The notes under the pieces were generated by a model. That model had not been told where the DNA came from, searched no databases, and worked only from the letters and a program-made list of their open reading frames with translations. The position numbers were made by a program, and so were the translations under genes. A stretch of DNA of 64,000 nucleotides, from the NCBI GenBank assembly GCA_029378245.1, contig JARKIF010000001.1, positions 620,001 to 684,000 on the forward strand, written 5' to 3'. Positions 51,573-63,840 of the stretch are shown here, piece after piece. The stretch is from Roridomyces roridus. Lineage: Eukaryota > Basidiomycota > Agaricomycetes > Agaricales > Mycenaceae. Numbering within the stretch: the first letter of the stretch is position 1; each line of letters starts with the position of its first letter.

Positions 51573-53537
51573 TTACTCACTCTCGTTGACTTCTCCTGTT
51601 TGAAGGTACCACGGAACACGATTCCGACGCGCACGGCGGTTGGTCGGAAGTGACTGTGACTGCGATACCGTCGTGAGCTGGATGGTGGGTGTAGCTGTTT
51701 CGTTTGAAGTGTGATATCCCAAATTCTTTATGTTGAGTAGAACGCGTCCCCCGACCACGGCGGTTATTCTGTGTATTCAAACTCGTAAGTAGAGGTTGAG
51801 TATAATGCGGGGAAACAGCTGACGCTGTGGCAGGACTGTGGGATATGACTGTGAGACGAGAAGTGAGAGGATGTTTGAACACCCACAGGACGGGGATCTG
51901 AGCCAGAGTTGGCCGGGCCCTGTGCCAAATGATAATTTCCACCGTGCAGTATACTGCGTGTATCGTCATGCCTTGTCAGTGAGGTTAGACGTTTCATGAC
52001 TTACGCATATTGGCCAAGAAGAAAAAGATGCCATCCCTCAAGAACAGTGTGATCAATGGCATCGGCGCCTCGCTGCTTCTCAATTGCAGGTGCTGCGCGC
52101 ATTTGTACGCGGTCATTGAGAACATGAGTATGGACAGCAAGAGAAGGGGGAGGGCGTAGAATGTGAATAGCCGAGGGACCTCTGCCCGATGATGAGCATT
52201 TATGATTTTCGCTTCCGCAGAAATACCCACCGAGAGTGTAGCATCCATTGAGAATTGGACTTTGGGTAATTCCGTTCAGTGGGAGTAAAGGTTGAAATTG
52301 TCAACTTGCCCGACGTCTACAAACTCTACCTCGGTCGTGAGTCGGGTTGAACTATAATGTTTCCGCCTGAATACCTTTTAAAGGGATAACCGTGAGGAGA
52401 CCGAAGGTGATCCTGTCGCCAACCCGATCAGCTTTCACGTAATATTCGAGTCCACAGTGACATAGACCAACATGGCGGCTGTCTCGGCTACAAGGTTGCT
52501 TGTAAATAAGAGAAGAAAGGTACAGAAGACGACGTGCCTATGAGACAAAGAATCAACATGCCCAGCAACTTTTTTCCTTTGCCAAACAATAACCAGACCC
52601 TGGAAAGCCCTTGAGCAGAAAAATAAACCAAGATTCGAGTACTTGCCGGAGGACGAGTATGCAATCAACACTGATTGTTATTGCGCTGGACGTAGCCATT
52701 TCAGACTGTAGTAATGATTGGTTAGTAGGGCCTTTCCACGCTCAGCCTGCGAATCGCTGTACCAGAAGGAAATTTTGGCATCTGATATTAGAAGCTCGTC
52801 AGAAGGTATCCGAGGAGATCCGGTCACCCCAGATGCAGACACACCCACATCTAAGACAACGAGATCAACATTTCTGTAGGCAAGAGAGAACAGGCCACAA
52901 ACTTTGGAGTTGCTCATGGGTCGGAACATGACTGGGAAGGAACTGTCATCATCTCGCGAAGTTCGAGCATGGCGAATGAACCCACAGCTTGCATCGGTCC
53001 TGGAAGCAAGGTCATCAACAATTACATAGCAGTGCAAAACGAGGGTGCTTGACGTACGCCAATGCAATGAGGGTTGCATAGCGAGTCTGTTCCAAGGAGT
53101 CATTCTTCCGCCGTGCCAGTCGCAGACGATCGCGTGACTCACCCAGACCTAAGACAAAGTCAGCATTGAAGGAGAGCCGTAGAGTTCACGTACATAGAGG
53201 ACGCTCCAGAGGCTGAGTCGACTTTTCCAGACGTATTCGATCTGCCTCTCATCGTCAGTTGTTTTTCGAAGGGGCAGGAAACCACGAACCTCCTCTTTGA
53301 ATGTTGAGATGTGCTCAAGACTGTGATTCGAGGTCAGCTACGTGCTATTGCAGCGCAGAATTGCAGGCGGCTGACATGACCAAAGTAAGAGCCGCCGCTT
53401 GAGAGCACCTGAGTGTTGGTACGTAAGACGCGTTAAGGAGGCTCACCGGTCAGATAGTTCGTCGTCTGGGAGTCCATGATTAGTTGGAGGAGCGCAGCCT
53501 CTTGGGCCGCGGCAGCGGGGGGAGAGATAGTGGACAT
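51573..53537 (-). CDS. DUF6533 seven-helix membrane protein, array copy 5
   Basis: Start ATG at 53537 (a STISP start with the short alanine run), stop at 51573. The 22-nt exon gives AALTLVI and is followed by a LEHISTFKEE-type exon and the EYVWKSRLSLWSVLY exon. Later segments: the helix exon RLFTFYALPLLLLSILMFSM, APMPLITLFLRDGIFFFLA, IIWHRARPTLAQIPVLWV, and GGRVLLNIKNLGYHTSNE. The tail ends QTGEVNESE and so lacks the EEM end of the other copies. Intron positions recognised match copy 4. Recognised exons are open, but the middle exons were not all resolved. Confidence 0.7.
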
Positions 53538-54652
53538 GAGAAAGGTTTCTGGGACAAGAAACGAGTTTAGATAACAATGTCCGGTGGATGTAGGGCAACG
53601 TACTACAAGCTGGGGCTGGAGCTGGAAGTATATGGCAGTGGCAGATGTTTCGTGGCGTTATAAACGGTGGGAGGACAAAACAATTTCGTCTCACATACCA
53701 CCACCCAACATAACCCAGGATCAAGTGAGAGGCGCACGGAAACTGTACCAACTTGGTCAATTATTCCCGCCGCAAGACCGGTACCAGACCTTGGATTTAC
53801 CGGATCCAAGAGTTTACACTGTGTCCGCAAGCGCCCGGTCGGAGTTGAAGATGACCGCGAGAAAGCTTATTCCAAGTTTCAAAGTCCAGACGAATCCAAT
53901 TCACTTACGCGACTTGTAGTCCCAGTTCTTGCAGCTCTCCCAATCCCCGCTTTAGCCCCTTGTTAGCATCCTTGTTTTGAGAGCACCGGCATCACAAGCG
54001 AAGACAAAGCGAAGATGTACTTGGGCAGGAACAGACGTGATGTATCATGTCGAGTCTTGAGACTTGAATGTCAAGTGAGTCAATCGGCGGATGCTGAATC
54101 CTGATTGATGGTCTACCGTCACGACGCTTTCGCGAACTTGAAACCGTGAGCCTCCTTGAACAAGCCTACTTACGATCATGATTCATGCATTCATGGCCGA
54201 GTGTGGAGTCTGGACTTGGTGCGGCCGGCGGCACTGGGCAGTGCCATGGAAACAAAGCGGCAGAAGATGACATCCAGGATACTTACTGAGCATCCTAGTT
54301 GGTGGTAGAAAGTCAATGGAAAGTGGTGAATTGACATTACATACCGAGACAAGCCCGATCAATTAGTGGCAAATAAACAGACGCTGATTTCCGTTTTAGG
54401 AAATTCTGCTCCAGGTTCAACTGATTCAACTACGATATTCACAGGTGACGTCAAGTTAATTGGGCCTCGAGTACATATATTCCGAGTCGTTTTAAGAGCG
54501 TGTAAGCCGACCTCACTGTCATGGGAGAAAATAGAAGAACAATTCAGGTCCAATCATCTCTTGGATTATTACAGTCTGGTTAGGGCTACATTTATCTACT
54601 ACATGATCGAAAAATTATACCCAGTAATGTAAATGGGATCCAGAAAGAACAA
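53538..54652. other. 5' flank of DUF6533 copy 5 and spacer
   Basis: Up to about 54010 homologous to the other array flanks (ACATAACCCAGGATCA at about 53709; CTTACGCGACTT at about 53903). 54010-54652 has no recognisable gene. Confidence 0.4.
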
Positions 54653-55904
54653 TCAATGGGCCTCAACGGCGCTCGCGAAAGGGTAATCTGTGTACCCCGC
54701 CGGGTCCGTGCTCCCCGGCGCGTAATATAGCGCACGGTTCCCCACAGCGAGGGCGATCCCGTGTAAAAGTCGGTAAGGGAGGTCGGGCTGCAAGAGAGTA
54801 GCATTAGAATCAAGTTCATAATAGCCAGAGAAAGCAACTCACGTTAGCGATATACGGACGGGCAAAGGCGACCAAGTCGCCCTTGTCCTTCGCGGTGGCG
54901 AGAGCTGTCTCGCGGGTGTAACCACCGGCGCTGATCAGCGGACGGGAGCCCCAGATGTCGCGGATAAAGTCGTTGGAATAGCCGTCTTTGACATCGACCG
55001 TCGTGGAGCCGTCCACGCGTGGCTCGACGACGTGAAGGTAAGCCAAATCGGGGTAGCGGTCGCGCAGCTCGGTAACAAGGTGTGTGTAGGTCGGTTTGGG
55101 GTCGTCGAAGTGCATATCTGGACAAGAGTCAATAACGGTACTAATCCAAGATTTAGAAACTGACCGAGATAGGTACCCCACGGGCTGATTCGGAAGGCAG
55201 TCTTAGTCTGCCCGACGGCGTTGACCACGGCGTCCACGACTTCGAGTGGGAAGCGCACGCGGTTCTCGACGGAGCCACCGTAAGAGTCTGTCCGAATGTT
55301 GCTGCGGTCGTGAAGGAACTGGTCGAGGAGGTATCCGTTGGCGCCGTGAATCTCGACGCCGTCGAACCCAGCCTTGTGGACCGCGTTGGAAGCAGCTGTG
55401 GCGTAGAGCTGGGCATATTCTTGGATTTCCTCGACGGAAAGTGGACGAGGGACTTCAGTGGTGCCAGTAGGGATGTTGGAAGCCGATACGAACGGCAAGC
55501 CCTCCGCAGCCAAGACCGCGGGCTCTGCTGCTCGACCAAGGGCCCAGAGCTGGAGATACATATACGACCCTTTGGCATGCACTGCGTCCGTCACCTATCC
55601 AGCCATGAGAAAAGATATGAAAACAAGTCAAAGGCAGACGCACCTTCTTCCAAGCCGATATTTGCTCGTCAGACCATATTCCCGGCGCATTAGTGTATCC
55701 ACCAGCACGCGCCGCGATGAAAGTAGCCTCCGAGATGAGGAGACTGCCTGATGTGCTGGCGCGCTGACCGTAGTATTCCGCCACATGGGGGAGCGGCGCG
55801 TGGTTCGAATTGGCCCTGAACCTCGTCGTGGGGGCGAAGATTACTCGGTGAGCGAGCTCGATGTCACCGACGCGAGTAGATTGGAAGAGCTTTGGTGTCG
55901 ACAT
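54653..55904 (-). CDS. Old Yellow Enzyme-type NADH:flavin oxidoreductase
   Basis: Four exons on the minus strand (55644-55904, 55165-55594, 54843-55117, 54653-54787) join to 366 residues, usual for fungal OYEs. It is an FMN-dependent ene-reductase TIM barrel acting on activated C=C bonds, in the cytosol; its physiological substrate is unknown. Seen: LFQSTRVGDIELAHRVIFAP at the N-terminus, TRFRAN, GSLLISEATFI, YLQLWALGR, the active-site EIHGANGYLLDQF with the substrate-binding His and Asn and the proton-donor Tyr, RTDSYGGSVENRVRF, FRISPWGTYL, and the phosphate-binding end SAGGYTRETA and FARPYIAN before PDLPYRL. All splice sites are GT-AG and the frame is clean. It is flanked by DUF6533 copies on both sides, but no functional link is evident. 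Confidence 0.93.
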
Positions 55905-56852
55905 TGGAGTTTTGATTGAGATGAGATGAATGCCCTCTGCGACATTCTGGTGGGTTTTATAGCTCGTGGTAAGTGTCTTGTAATGCCAAGTAGCGACAGC
56001 GACTCACTCGGCCAGGTTTATCAATGCTGAGTGAGACTCAGTCAGCGACGGCTGAATTTAGACGCGGTTTGCCGCAGAATCTCCCCGAGCTGCCGTTCTT
56101 GAGGGAGAGCATTTGGGATCGGATGCAAGTGCTGTCGGGGGGAGAGAACGAGCCAGGGCATCGATTTTGACAGAGCGAGATGGGGAAGAGCAAATCGAAA
56201 TGATCCGCCATCAGGTTACCATCAGACGCGCTTGCTTTGCGCTTGCTCTTGTCCACCATCTTCCAAGCGTCGAGCGACACCAACCTGACCAGTCCGCGAT
56301 GTCTGCCGCGGTCCCCAATAATCCTACAGCCTCCTGCGCTGTACAATCCTAGGCAACATTGAAGCACAAAGACGAGATTCAAGACTCTGCCGACCAGAAT
56401 TTCCGACGTCTTGAAGTTCACCGTAAGACCCGAGCGGGAAGAGAAGGATTTGAAATTGTGTAACGCGTCTACGATGAACGCCGACTTGGGACCCATTTAT
56501 GCCTTAGCATCACTTCGGGACGAACTGCTGGCAAATACAGCGCGCGAATAACGCTCATCCTAGAGGCATCAGGCTCTCGCATCGCCCTAATCCTCACCTT
56601 CAAAATAGACAACCCCGAGATGCCTCGTCCTCTCCCCGTGTCCCTTCCCTCACCTATCAATATCGCAGATGTTACTGTCACTACGACGCGGAAGATTGAC
56701 CAGTGCTCCGGTGTTCTAGACTTCTGGTGCTGCCAGGAAAAAGACACTGGCGATCAGTCGGAGAGCATGTTCAAAGGCTTCCGTGGCAGCAGTATATTCA
56801 TTTGTGCACGTATACACATCATAGATTCTTTCTTCTGTAACGCCGCCTCGAA
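55905..56852. other. OYE upstream region and spacer
   Basis: Presumed promoter of the OYE gene (55905-56040). The rest up to the tail of DUF6533 copy 6 has short frames only; no gene is recognised. Confidence 0.35.
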
Positions 56853-58819
56853 TCACATTTCCTCGCACCCGATCTCGTTGACCTCCCCCGTTCGAAGGTA
56901 CCACGGAACACGATTGCCACGGCTGGGCGGAAGTGACTGCGATATTATCGTCGTGAACTCAATGGTGGTGGTACCTGTTTCGTTTGAATTGTGGTATGCC
57001 AGATTCTTGATATTGAGGAGGATACGTCCCCCGAGGACGGCTGATACTCTGTGTGTATTCGAACTCGTAAGTCGAATTTGGGTTCTAATGCGGGGAAATA
57101 GCTTACGCGGTAGCAGGACTGGTAGAGGGAGAATGTAAAAGCCGCGAATATTTTTATCGTGAAAACGCACACAACGGGGATTTGGGCCAGAGTCGGGCGG
57201 GCCTTGTGCCAAATGATCATTTCAGCCGTCGTAACCACTACGCGCATGTCCTGAATCGTCCGTGAAGTCGAAAATTCCACGACTCACGCATGATTGCCAA
57301 AAACAAAAACACGCCATCCCTCAGAAAAAGTGAAATCACCGGCATCGGTGCCGTAGTGCTTCTCAGTTGCATGTGCTGCGCGCACTTATACGCGGTCATC
57401 GAGAACAAGAGTATTGACATCAAGAAAGGGGAGAGGGCGTAGAATGTGAATAAACGGGGGACCTCTGTTCAAGGCTGAGCATTTATCAATTAGCTGTGAT
57501 GTACAGAAACGCGCACCAAGAGAGTAGCATCCGTTGAGAAATGGTCTTTCAAATCAATATTGGGTTAGGGGGAGTAGATGTTGAACTTGCGAACTTGCCC
57601 AACGTCGACGAAATCTACCTCGGTTGTGAGTCAGATTGAACTCCGATGTTTCAGCTAATACCTTTCAAAGGAAGAATTGTAAGGACACCAAAGGTGATCC
57701 TGATACCACCTGAGTCAGCCTTTCGGAACTTTCAGGTAATAACGCGTGAACCGACATGAGGGCCGTCTCGACTGCCAGAATGTGAGAAAAGAAAGTATAT
57801 GCACGGATGACCATGACCTGCCTATGAGGAAAGGAACTAAAACGAACAGCAACCTCTCTCCTTTGCCGTATAACAACCAGACCCTAGCAGGCGAGTAAGA
57901 TCAAAACCAAACTTGAAATATAAGTACTCACCTGAGGACAAGGATGCAGTCGACGCTAATTATTATCATGGTAGACGTAGCCATTTCAGCCTGGAATACC
58001 GCGTTTTATCCAGGATTCGTTTCATGCTAGTGGGAATCACCGTACCAGGAGAAATTGTCGGCATCTGGTTTTGCGAGTTGAGGTAACCGGAGAATACCAA
58101 GTGCATGCACTTACATCTGAGACGAAGAAGGAAAGGAATCCCGTGAACATCTTGCAGGGAACAAAGAAACAACCACCGACCTCGGAAGTCGTCATGGGTC
58201 GGAACATGACTAGGAAAGGGGCCGTCATCTCGTGAGTCTCGGGATCCCGGTGAATGAACGGTGACCTACAGCTGAGATTGATTCTGGTGGAAGATAGATC
58301 CTTAGCAAGCAAGGAAACATGATCAGAGCTTCCGTGACGTACGCCAGTGAAATCAAGGCGGGATAACGAGTCTGTGTCAATGAGTCATCCGCCGTGGCCA
58401 TCACAGATAACACACCCAAACCTGAGACAAAGTCAGCATTGAAAGAAGGAACTAGGGTGTGCGCACATAAAGAACACTCCAAAGACTGAGACGGTTTTGC
58501 CAGACGTATTCAATCTGCATCCCAGGGTCATTTTTCCCCCCGAAGAGCCAGAAGAGCACGGACCTCCTCTTTGAACGTGGAGATGTGTTCAATACTGTAA
58601 TTTACAGTCAGCTACGAGCTGTTGCAGCGCAGAATTGCAGATGACTGACATGAGCAAAGCAAAAGCTGCGGCTTTACAGCGCTTGAGGAAACAGTGGATA
58701 TCGCAAGGCGTGTCAGAGAGCTTACCAGCCAGGTAGTTCGTTGTCTGCGAGTCCGTGATAAGCTGGAGGAGTGCAGCTTCTTGGGCGGCGGCGGCGGCGG
58801 CGGGAGGTATGGTGTCCAT
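56853..58819 (-). CDS. DUF6533 seven-helix membrane protein, array copy 6
   Basis: Start ATG at 58819 (MDTIPP with the longest alanine run of the array, AAAAAA), stop at 56853. The 22-nt exon gives AAFALLI, followed by a IEHISTFKEE-type exon and EYVWQNRLSLWSVLY (substitutions relative to KSRLSLWSVLY). Later segments: ILLFSMTAYKCAQHMQLRS, APMPVISLFLRDGVFLFLA, and IIWHKARPTLAQIPVV. The tail is GGRILLNIKNLAYHNSNE, then RTGEVNEIG and CEEM. Recognised exons are open. Confidence 0.72.
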
Positions 58820-59358
58820 GAGAAGGAGGGGAACTAGTTTGAATAAGAATGTGCAGTGGAGGTATCGACGTACGACAGGCGGGCTGGCCCGGGGCAGTAG
58901 CTGGCAGTGGCAGTTTGTTATTGTTTCTATAAAAAATACGGCTTTACGCTGGCAATAGAACCCCAACATAGTACAGGATCAGAAAGAAGAAACCCCCTGA
59001 TCAATAGTGCACTTGGCGGTGGCAGATTGATTAAGATGCGCCGGAGGTGAAGATAGACTTGTGAATAGGCGCGGCACTCGAGCTTTCCAAGGATTTTCTG
59101 TCAGTTACTTATTCCAAGGTCCAGATGAATCCGATTCACTTACCCAAGCTCTTGCAACTCTCGAGCTCCCTCTTTCTGCCCTCCTTGTCTTGGGGAACAC
59201 CGCCAAAGACAGTGCATTGGATTGGGTCTGACAATCGTCAGTTGTTGGTGGCGTGAATATCGCATGTTGATCCGCGATACTTACCCGCTCCGACTCTGAA
59301 CTCCGTTCAAGCCCAGATACTTGGGCGAGAGTCGCCTCTCTCTCGCGATTCACGAGGC
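58820..59358. other. 5' flank of DUF6533 copy 6
   Basis: Duplicated array flank with a GTAAGTGAATCGG donor-like site (minus strand) near 59130. No separate gene seen. Confidence 0.4.
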
Positions 59359-59940
59359 TCAGTTGTGACCGCTAAACATTGTTCCTTCGGCCAAGGTACA
59401 GAGCACTCGTCCAAAACAACAACCACGTCCAATCCACCGTCCATCAATTCCAAACTCGTCTGCGGAAATCTCACCCGCAAAGACTGAATGGCAAAGGGTG
59501 AACGACGGGATTTCGATCAGCAATGGTTTCACTGAAATCGACTTCTGTGAAGATTCCTTTCGTTTCAAAGCGGCGAAAAAGGACGCGCCAAGACCGTAAG
59601 AGGCACGAGAGATTCCACCTTGAAGTCCAGCCACCAAGGTGTCGAACGGCCGTTTGCCACTCGGCCTCGAATATTTGGCGTGGATTCCCATGTCCACAAC
59701 TTGAAGCCCATGCTCGGATTCGTATCCCTGACCTCGGCTCGATGTTGACGATTCCCAGCAACATCATTCGGGACGGCGGCGAAGCCGAGCACTTGCGCCG
59801 ACTCGGAGCCAAGGTGTATATGTGGGACATTGACGCGGCGATGGCCAGCCCGGCAATTCGCCGAAGAGCAGATGGAGGCAGAAGAAGAGAGGGAATGATT
59901 GCCGGACGGATCAAACGCGTGGGGACACCGCCACAATCCT
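59359..59940 (-). pseudogene. Fragment of a diverged F-box/LRR-type gene
   Basis: The three minus-strand frames each hold parts of the C-terminal region seen at 2904-3629. For example GASFFAALKRKE and KPLLIEIPSFTLCHSVFAG here match FFAALTRKEG and KPLLIEIPLFALCRSIFG there. No start or F-box is present. Both fragments lie a short distance upstream of a DUF6533 gene, so they were probably copied together with it. Confidence 0.5.
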
Positions 59941-60170
59941 GCGCGTCTGGGGCAGACTCAGGCAGTCAGGCAACGCGTGGAGTCACCGTGGACTCGGACG
60001 GAACACTGTGGAATGTAGCAGAATGTTCTCGTCGATTCCTAGCACACGGTATACTTTGGAAAATACCATTCATGTATTTTGCAAGTCAGTATTCGGCATG
60101 AGCCCGGTGTAAGTATTCCCCCATTTTATACACTGCAACATGACGTGTGCAGACCCTACTTCTGAACACC

Positions 60171-62223
60171 TCACATTTCCTCGCTCTCGATATCGTTGAC
60201 CTCCCCGGTTCGAAGGTACCACGGAACACGAGTCCCACGGCTGGGCGGAGCTGACCGCGATAGTACCGTTGTGAACTCAATGGCGGTACCCGCGTCGGTG
60301 GATTCAGTGTGGTAGGCCAGATCCTTGATATTGAGTAGAATGCGTGCCGCGAGCACCGCTGGTATTCTGTGCAAGTGTTCAAACGGGATCAAGTTCAATG
60401 CGGGGAAAAGCTGACGCTGTGGCAGGACTGTGCGAATGGATAATATTTAGACGATGAAATCGAAGCTTGCAGACAACGCACATTATGGGGATCTCAGCCA
60501 GGGTTGGGCGGTCCTTGCGCCAAATGATAATTTCAGCCGTGGCAACCACTGCGCGCAAGAGTCATTCGCGGTTTGGTAGCTCTGAAGAATTTTGACAACT
60601 TACCCACAAGCCACAAGAACAAAAAGACACCATCTCTCAGAAACAGAGTAATCATGGACATCGGCTCCGTTTTGTCTCTCACCCGCATGAGATACTAAGA
60701 GGTACGAGTTAATGCTATGTAGTGTCTGTTTGTAAAAGACTAACCCGTATGTGCTCTCCGCATTTGTACACAGTCATGGAAAACATGAGCAGGGACATCA
60801 AGAAAGGGGCGATGGGGTAGAAGGTGAGCACACGAGGGACCTCTTTACGATACATTAGTGTTTATGACTGTAACTTGAAGGTAAATACACACCGAGGGCA
60901 TAGCAGCCGTTGAGAAATCGCCTATGCGTATTGCAGTCAATGAAATAGAAGGTTGAAATTGGAGTGAACTTACCCGACGTCTACAAAATCTACCTCCGTT
61001 GTCAGTCAGATTGAACTATGATGTTCCGGCCTGTATACCTTTCATAGGGATAGTCGTAAGAATCCCAAAGGTAATCCTGGCGCCAACTTGGTCAGTTTTT
61101 ACGGAAGATTCAAGCAGGAAAAGACTGACATGACCGCCCCTTCGACTGCAGAACTGTGAGTAAATACATATATATTACGGAACAACACCTGCCTAAGAGC
61201 AAAGGAATCATGATGAACGGAAACATTTTTGCTCTGCCAAGTAGGATCCAAACCCTAGCAAGTGTTCACACGGAATCAAAATGAAAGAAGACCTGGGTAC
61301 TACTTACCTAAGAACGAGAACGCAATCGACGCTGATTATCATCATCGTAGACGAAACCACTTCAGACTGCAGAGTATCGCGTTGTGAGAGACAACTCTTT
61401 TCACTGCCCTGCGAATGAACGTACCATGAGAAGAGTTTGGCATCTGGTATTACAAACCTGTCAGCAGGTATCTGAAGAGATCCGGTCACCCGAATTCAGA
61501 ATGCAGACACTTACAGCTGAGACGGCGAGGAGAGTGCAATTTGTGTTCAGTTTTGCCGCAAAGAGAGAGAAAGCCACCAACTTTGGAGGTGCTCATTGGT
61601 CGGAACATAACTGAGAAGGGACTCAGCTCGTGAGTCTTGAAATCCTGGCGAATGAACTTACATATAGCATCGATCCTGGAAGCACGGTCGTCAGGAGGAG
61701 GAGCGCAAAACAAGTTTCCTTGACGCACACCAATAAAGTGAGTGTTGCATAGCGAGTCTGTGTTAAGGAGTCATTCTTCCGTTGTGCTGGTCACAGACGG
61801 GTCTGAGAGGACTCACCCAGACCTAAGACAAAATCAGCATTGAACTTGAAGGTGAGGTGTAAACTCTAGAGTTTGCTTACATAGAGGACACTCCAAAGGC
61901 TGAGTCGACTTTTCCAGACGTATTCAATCTTCCTCTCATCGTCAGTTGTTACTCGAAGGGTCAGGAGACCACAAACCTCGTCTTTCAACGCCGAGATGTG
62001 CTCAAGACTGTGTTTCGAGGTCAGCGACGGACTATTGAAGCGCAGAATTGCAGACGGCTGACATGACCAAAGTAATAGCCGCCGCTTCAGAGCACTTGAG
62101 TGTCGGTACATTAGATCCATGGGAGAGCTCACCAGCCAAGTAGTTCGTCGTCTGCGAGTCCGCGATCAGCTGGAATAGCGCAGCTTCCTGGGCGGCGGCG
62201 GCGGCGGGAGAAACGGTGTCCAT
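60171..62223 (-). CDS. DUF6533 seven-helix membrane protein, array copy 7
   Basis: Start ATG at 62223 (MDTVSPAAAAAQEAALFQLI), stop at 60171. The small exons are present: AAITLVI (22 nt), LEHISALKDE, IEYVWKSRLSLWSVLY, and the candidate 6-nt exon GTCTGG before TRYATL. The helix exon at about 60660-60840 is interrupted by 62 extra nucleotides. Of these, 50 (60695-60744) look like an intron (GTTAGT ... CTTAG) and the remaining 12 keep the frame. The tail is AARILLNIKDLAYHTES, then RTGEVNDIE and SEEM. The middle exon around 61550-61610 has drifted more than in the sisters, so activity is less certain. Confidence 0.65.
60695..60744 (-). other. Candidate intron present only in array copy 7
   Basis: 50 nt with a GTTAGT donor and CTTAG acceptor, found inside an exon that is continuous in all other copies. 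Downstream exon sequence TATCTCATGCGG resembles the upstream GAGCACATACGG, as after a small tandem duplication. Confidence 0.45.
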
Positions 62224-63181
62224 GAGAAAGGGTTCCTGGAAGAGGGACGTATTTGAATACAAATGCCCGGTGGACGTAGCGCAACGTACTGGGGCCGGCG
62301 TTGGCAGTAGCTTGCAGGGGCAGATTGTTAGTGTGCAGTGCTCTTTCCGTTATAAAGTTCGTACTTGTGGCAATGAAAGCCTAACTTAGCCCAGGGACAG
62401 AATCAAGATGCGCTGAACGGAATAACCCGAGTTGGAGTGGAAAAACAGAAGCTGGTACACAATCGGACCTCGAGAGAATGTTTCGGCTGAAAACTGTACC
62501 CGACCCCAGGACGTGAGCATCGTGCTTCAGCGCTCGGCGCTCAGCCCAGGCATGACAGATTGAAGATGGGGAGGCGAGGATTGGACGCCTAAGGCGCGGT
62601 AGCCCAAATCATCGCAGCGTCAGAGGAATACGATTCACTTACGACGGCTCTTTCAACTCTGGTCTCTCCCTCCTGCTTTGGCCGCCTTGCCTTCCGGGAA
62701 ATTGGAAGCACCGGAGAAAACGGTACATCGGTCAGGAATTCGGCTGTGATCAAGGGTCATGCAGTCCTGTAGACAGACGCTATGACATGGATCTCGTTCC
62801 TCGACCTGTTAAGAAGAAGGAAGGAGGGAAGATCTCGTTCCTCGACGTGGTTCTTGTTAAGAGTCGTTGATTAACGCACGGGTCCGATCAGGTTACCGAG
62901 TGGCTGTGCACGCCACGTCCCGCTCTCTCATCGTCTGTCCCAAAAACGTTGCTTCACTTATACCCTGCTGATTGCCGAACCTTTAGGTTTGGCCTTAACA
63001 AGAATTCCTTGTCCCGTGGTTAGTGGCTGTGTCGGCGCTTAATGGGCGCTTTTCTGTAATGCCTAGTAGAACTTGTCCGTGGTTAGTGGCTGTGTATGCC
63101 GGTGTTTCTCTTATTTGCCGATTTACGGAACTGCAAAAAAAGGTTCGGCCCTCGCCGCTTGCGGCATTATCCGTACTCATA
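62224..63181. other. 5' flank of DUF6533 copy 7 and repeat-rich spacer
   Basis: 62224-62760 is the duplicated array flank (TTGAAGATGGGGAGGCGA at about 62561). Near 63008-63095 the sequence CGTGGTTAGTGGCTGTGT occurs twice as a direct repeat, 65 nt apart. GCCGAACCTTT at 62974 and AAAGGTTCGGC at 63139-63149 form a weak inverted pair that might mark a small element. Confidence 0.4.
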
Positions 63182-63644
63182 AGGTAGCCGACATGCACGC
63201 ACGGTAAACCTATCAAGTGGCTGTGAGAGTAGTTCTAAATAAGGAAGGTTTCGATTTTGCCTTGTCTCTGCAGTGTTTCTGCACTGTTCTGGGGCCAGGA
63301 ATGAATGTTTTGAATGCATTATGAGTTGTAAACTACTTTTGTACCCAACAGATCCCACCATGTCCCCGCATTTGGGCCTCATGCCTGCTGATCTTCGGGC
63401 ACATGATGCCCCACGTTTGACACACGTGACACGGGAAAGTTCTCCGATGTGCTTATTCCCGTTCGTCTGGCACACGACAATGTTCCTGGATGCAGTTCTA
63501 AGCTTTCTTAGTGAGCCAAGTAGCAAATACAAGTATTCTACACCTGAACTCGCCCAAAAGTCGAGAGGAAATCGAAACCTTCCTTATTTAGAACTACTCT
63601 CACAGCCACTTGACAGGTTTACCGTGCGTGCATGTCGGCTACCT
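63182..63644. mobile_element. 463-nt MITE with about 78-nt inverted repeats and TA duplication
   Basis: The ends start AGGTAGCCGACATGCACGCA in both arms, and the inverted match continues for about 78 nt with one or two differences (through GTGGCTGTGAGAGTAG to GGAAGGTTTCGATTT). TA flanks both ends. The near-identity of the arms suggests a recent insertion. No transposase frame. Confidence 0.8.
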
Positions 63645-63840
63645 TAAGTACTTATGAGAGCCATAAGCGCATAAGCCAAACACACCTCTCATAAGTGGAC
63701 TTAATGTGGTAGGATTTAGAGCCGAGAGGCGGAACAGAGGTGCAATAAGCGCGTCGGCGAGGACATCACCTAGCTGGCAGAGACTGGTGATGTTCTCTGA
63801 TGCGGTGGGAAGGTCGTCGAGAGGGGCGGGAGATGGTTCT
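63645..63840. other. Spacer at right end
   Basis: Short open frames on the minus strand continue from the fragment at 63841-64000 in another frame. Splicing is possible but cannot be settled here. Confidence 0.3.

Noticed and set aside
56880..56900. tRNA-like GTTCGAA T-loop sequences (also near 60210)
   Set aside because: They lie in the conserved coding tail of DUF6533 genes, and no cloverleaf can be built around them.
63008..63095. CRISPR-like direct repeat
   Set aside because: Only two repeat units in a eukaryotic genome; a simple local duplication.
62974..63149. Small element bounded by GCCGAACCTTT and its inverse
   Set aside because: Only 11 nt of inverted match and no target duplication; mentioned in the spacer entry but not called as an element.
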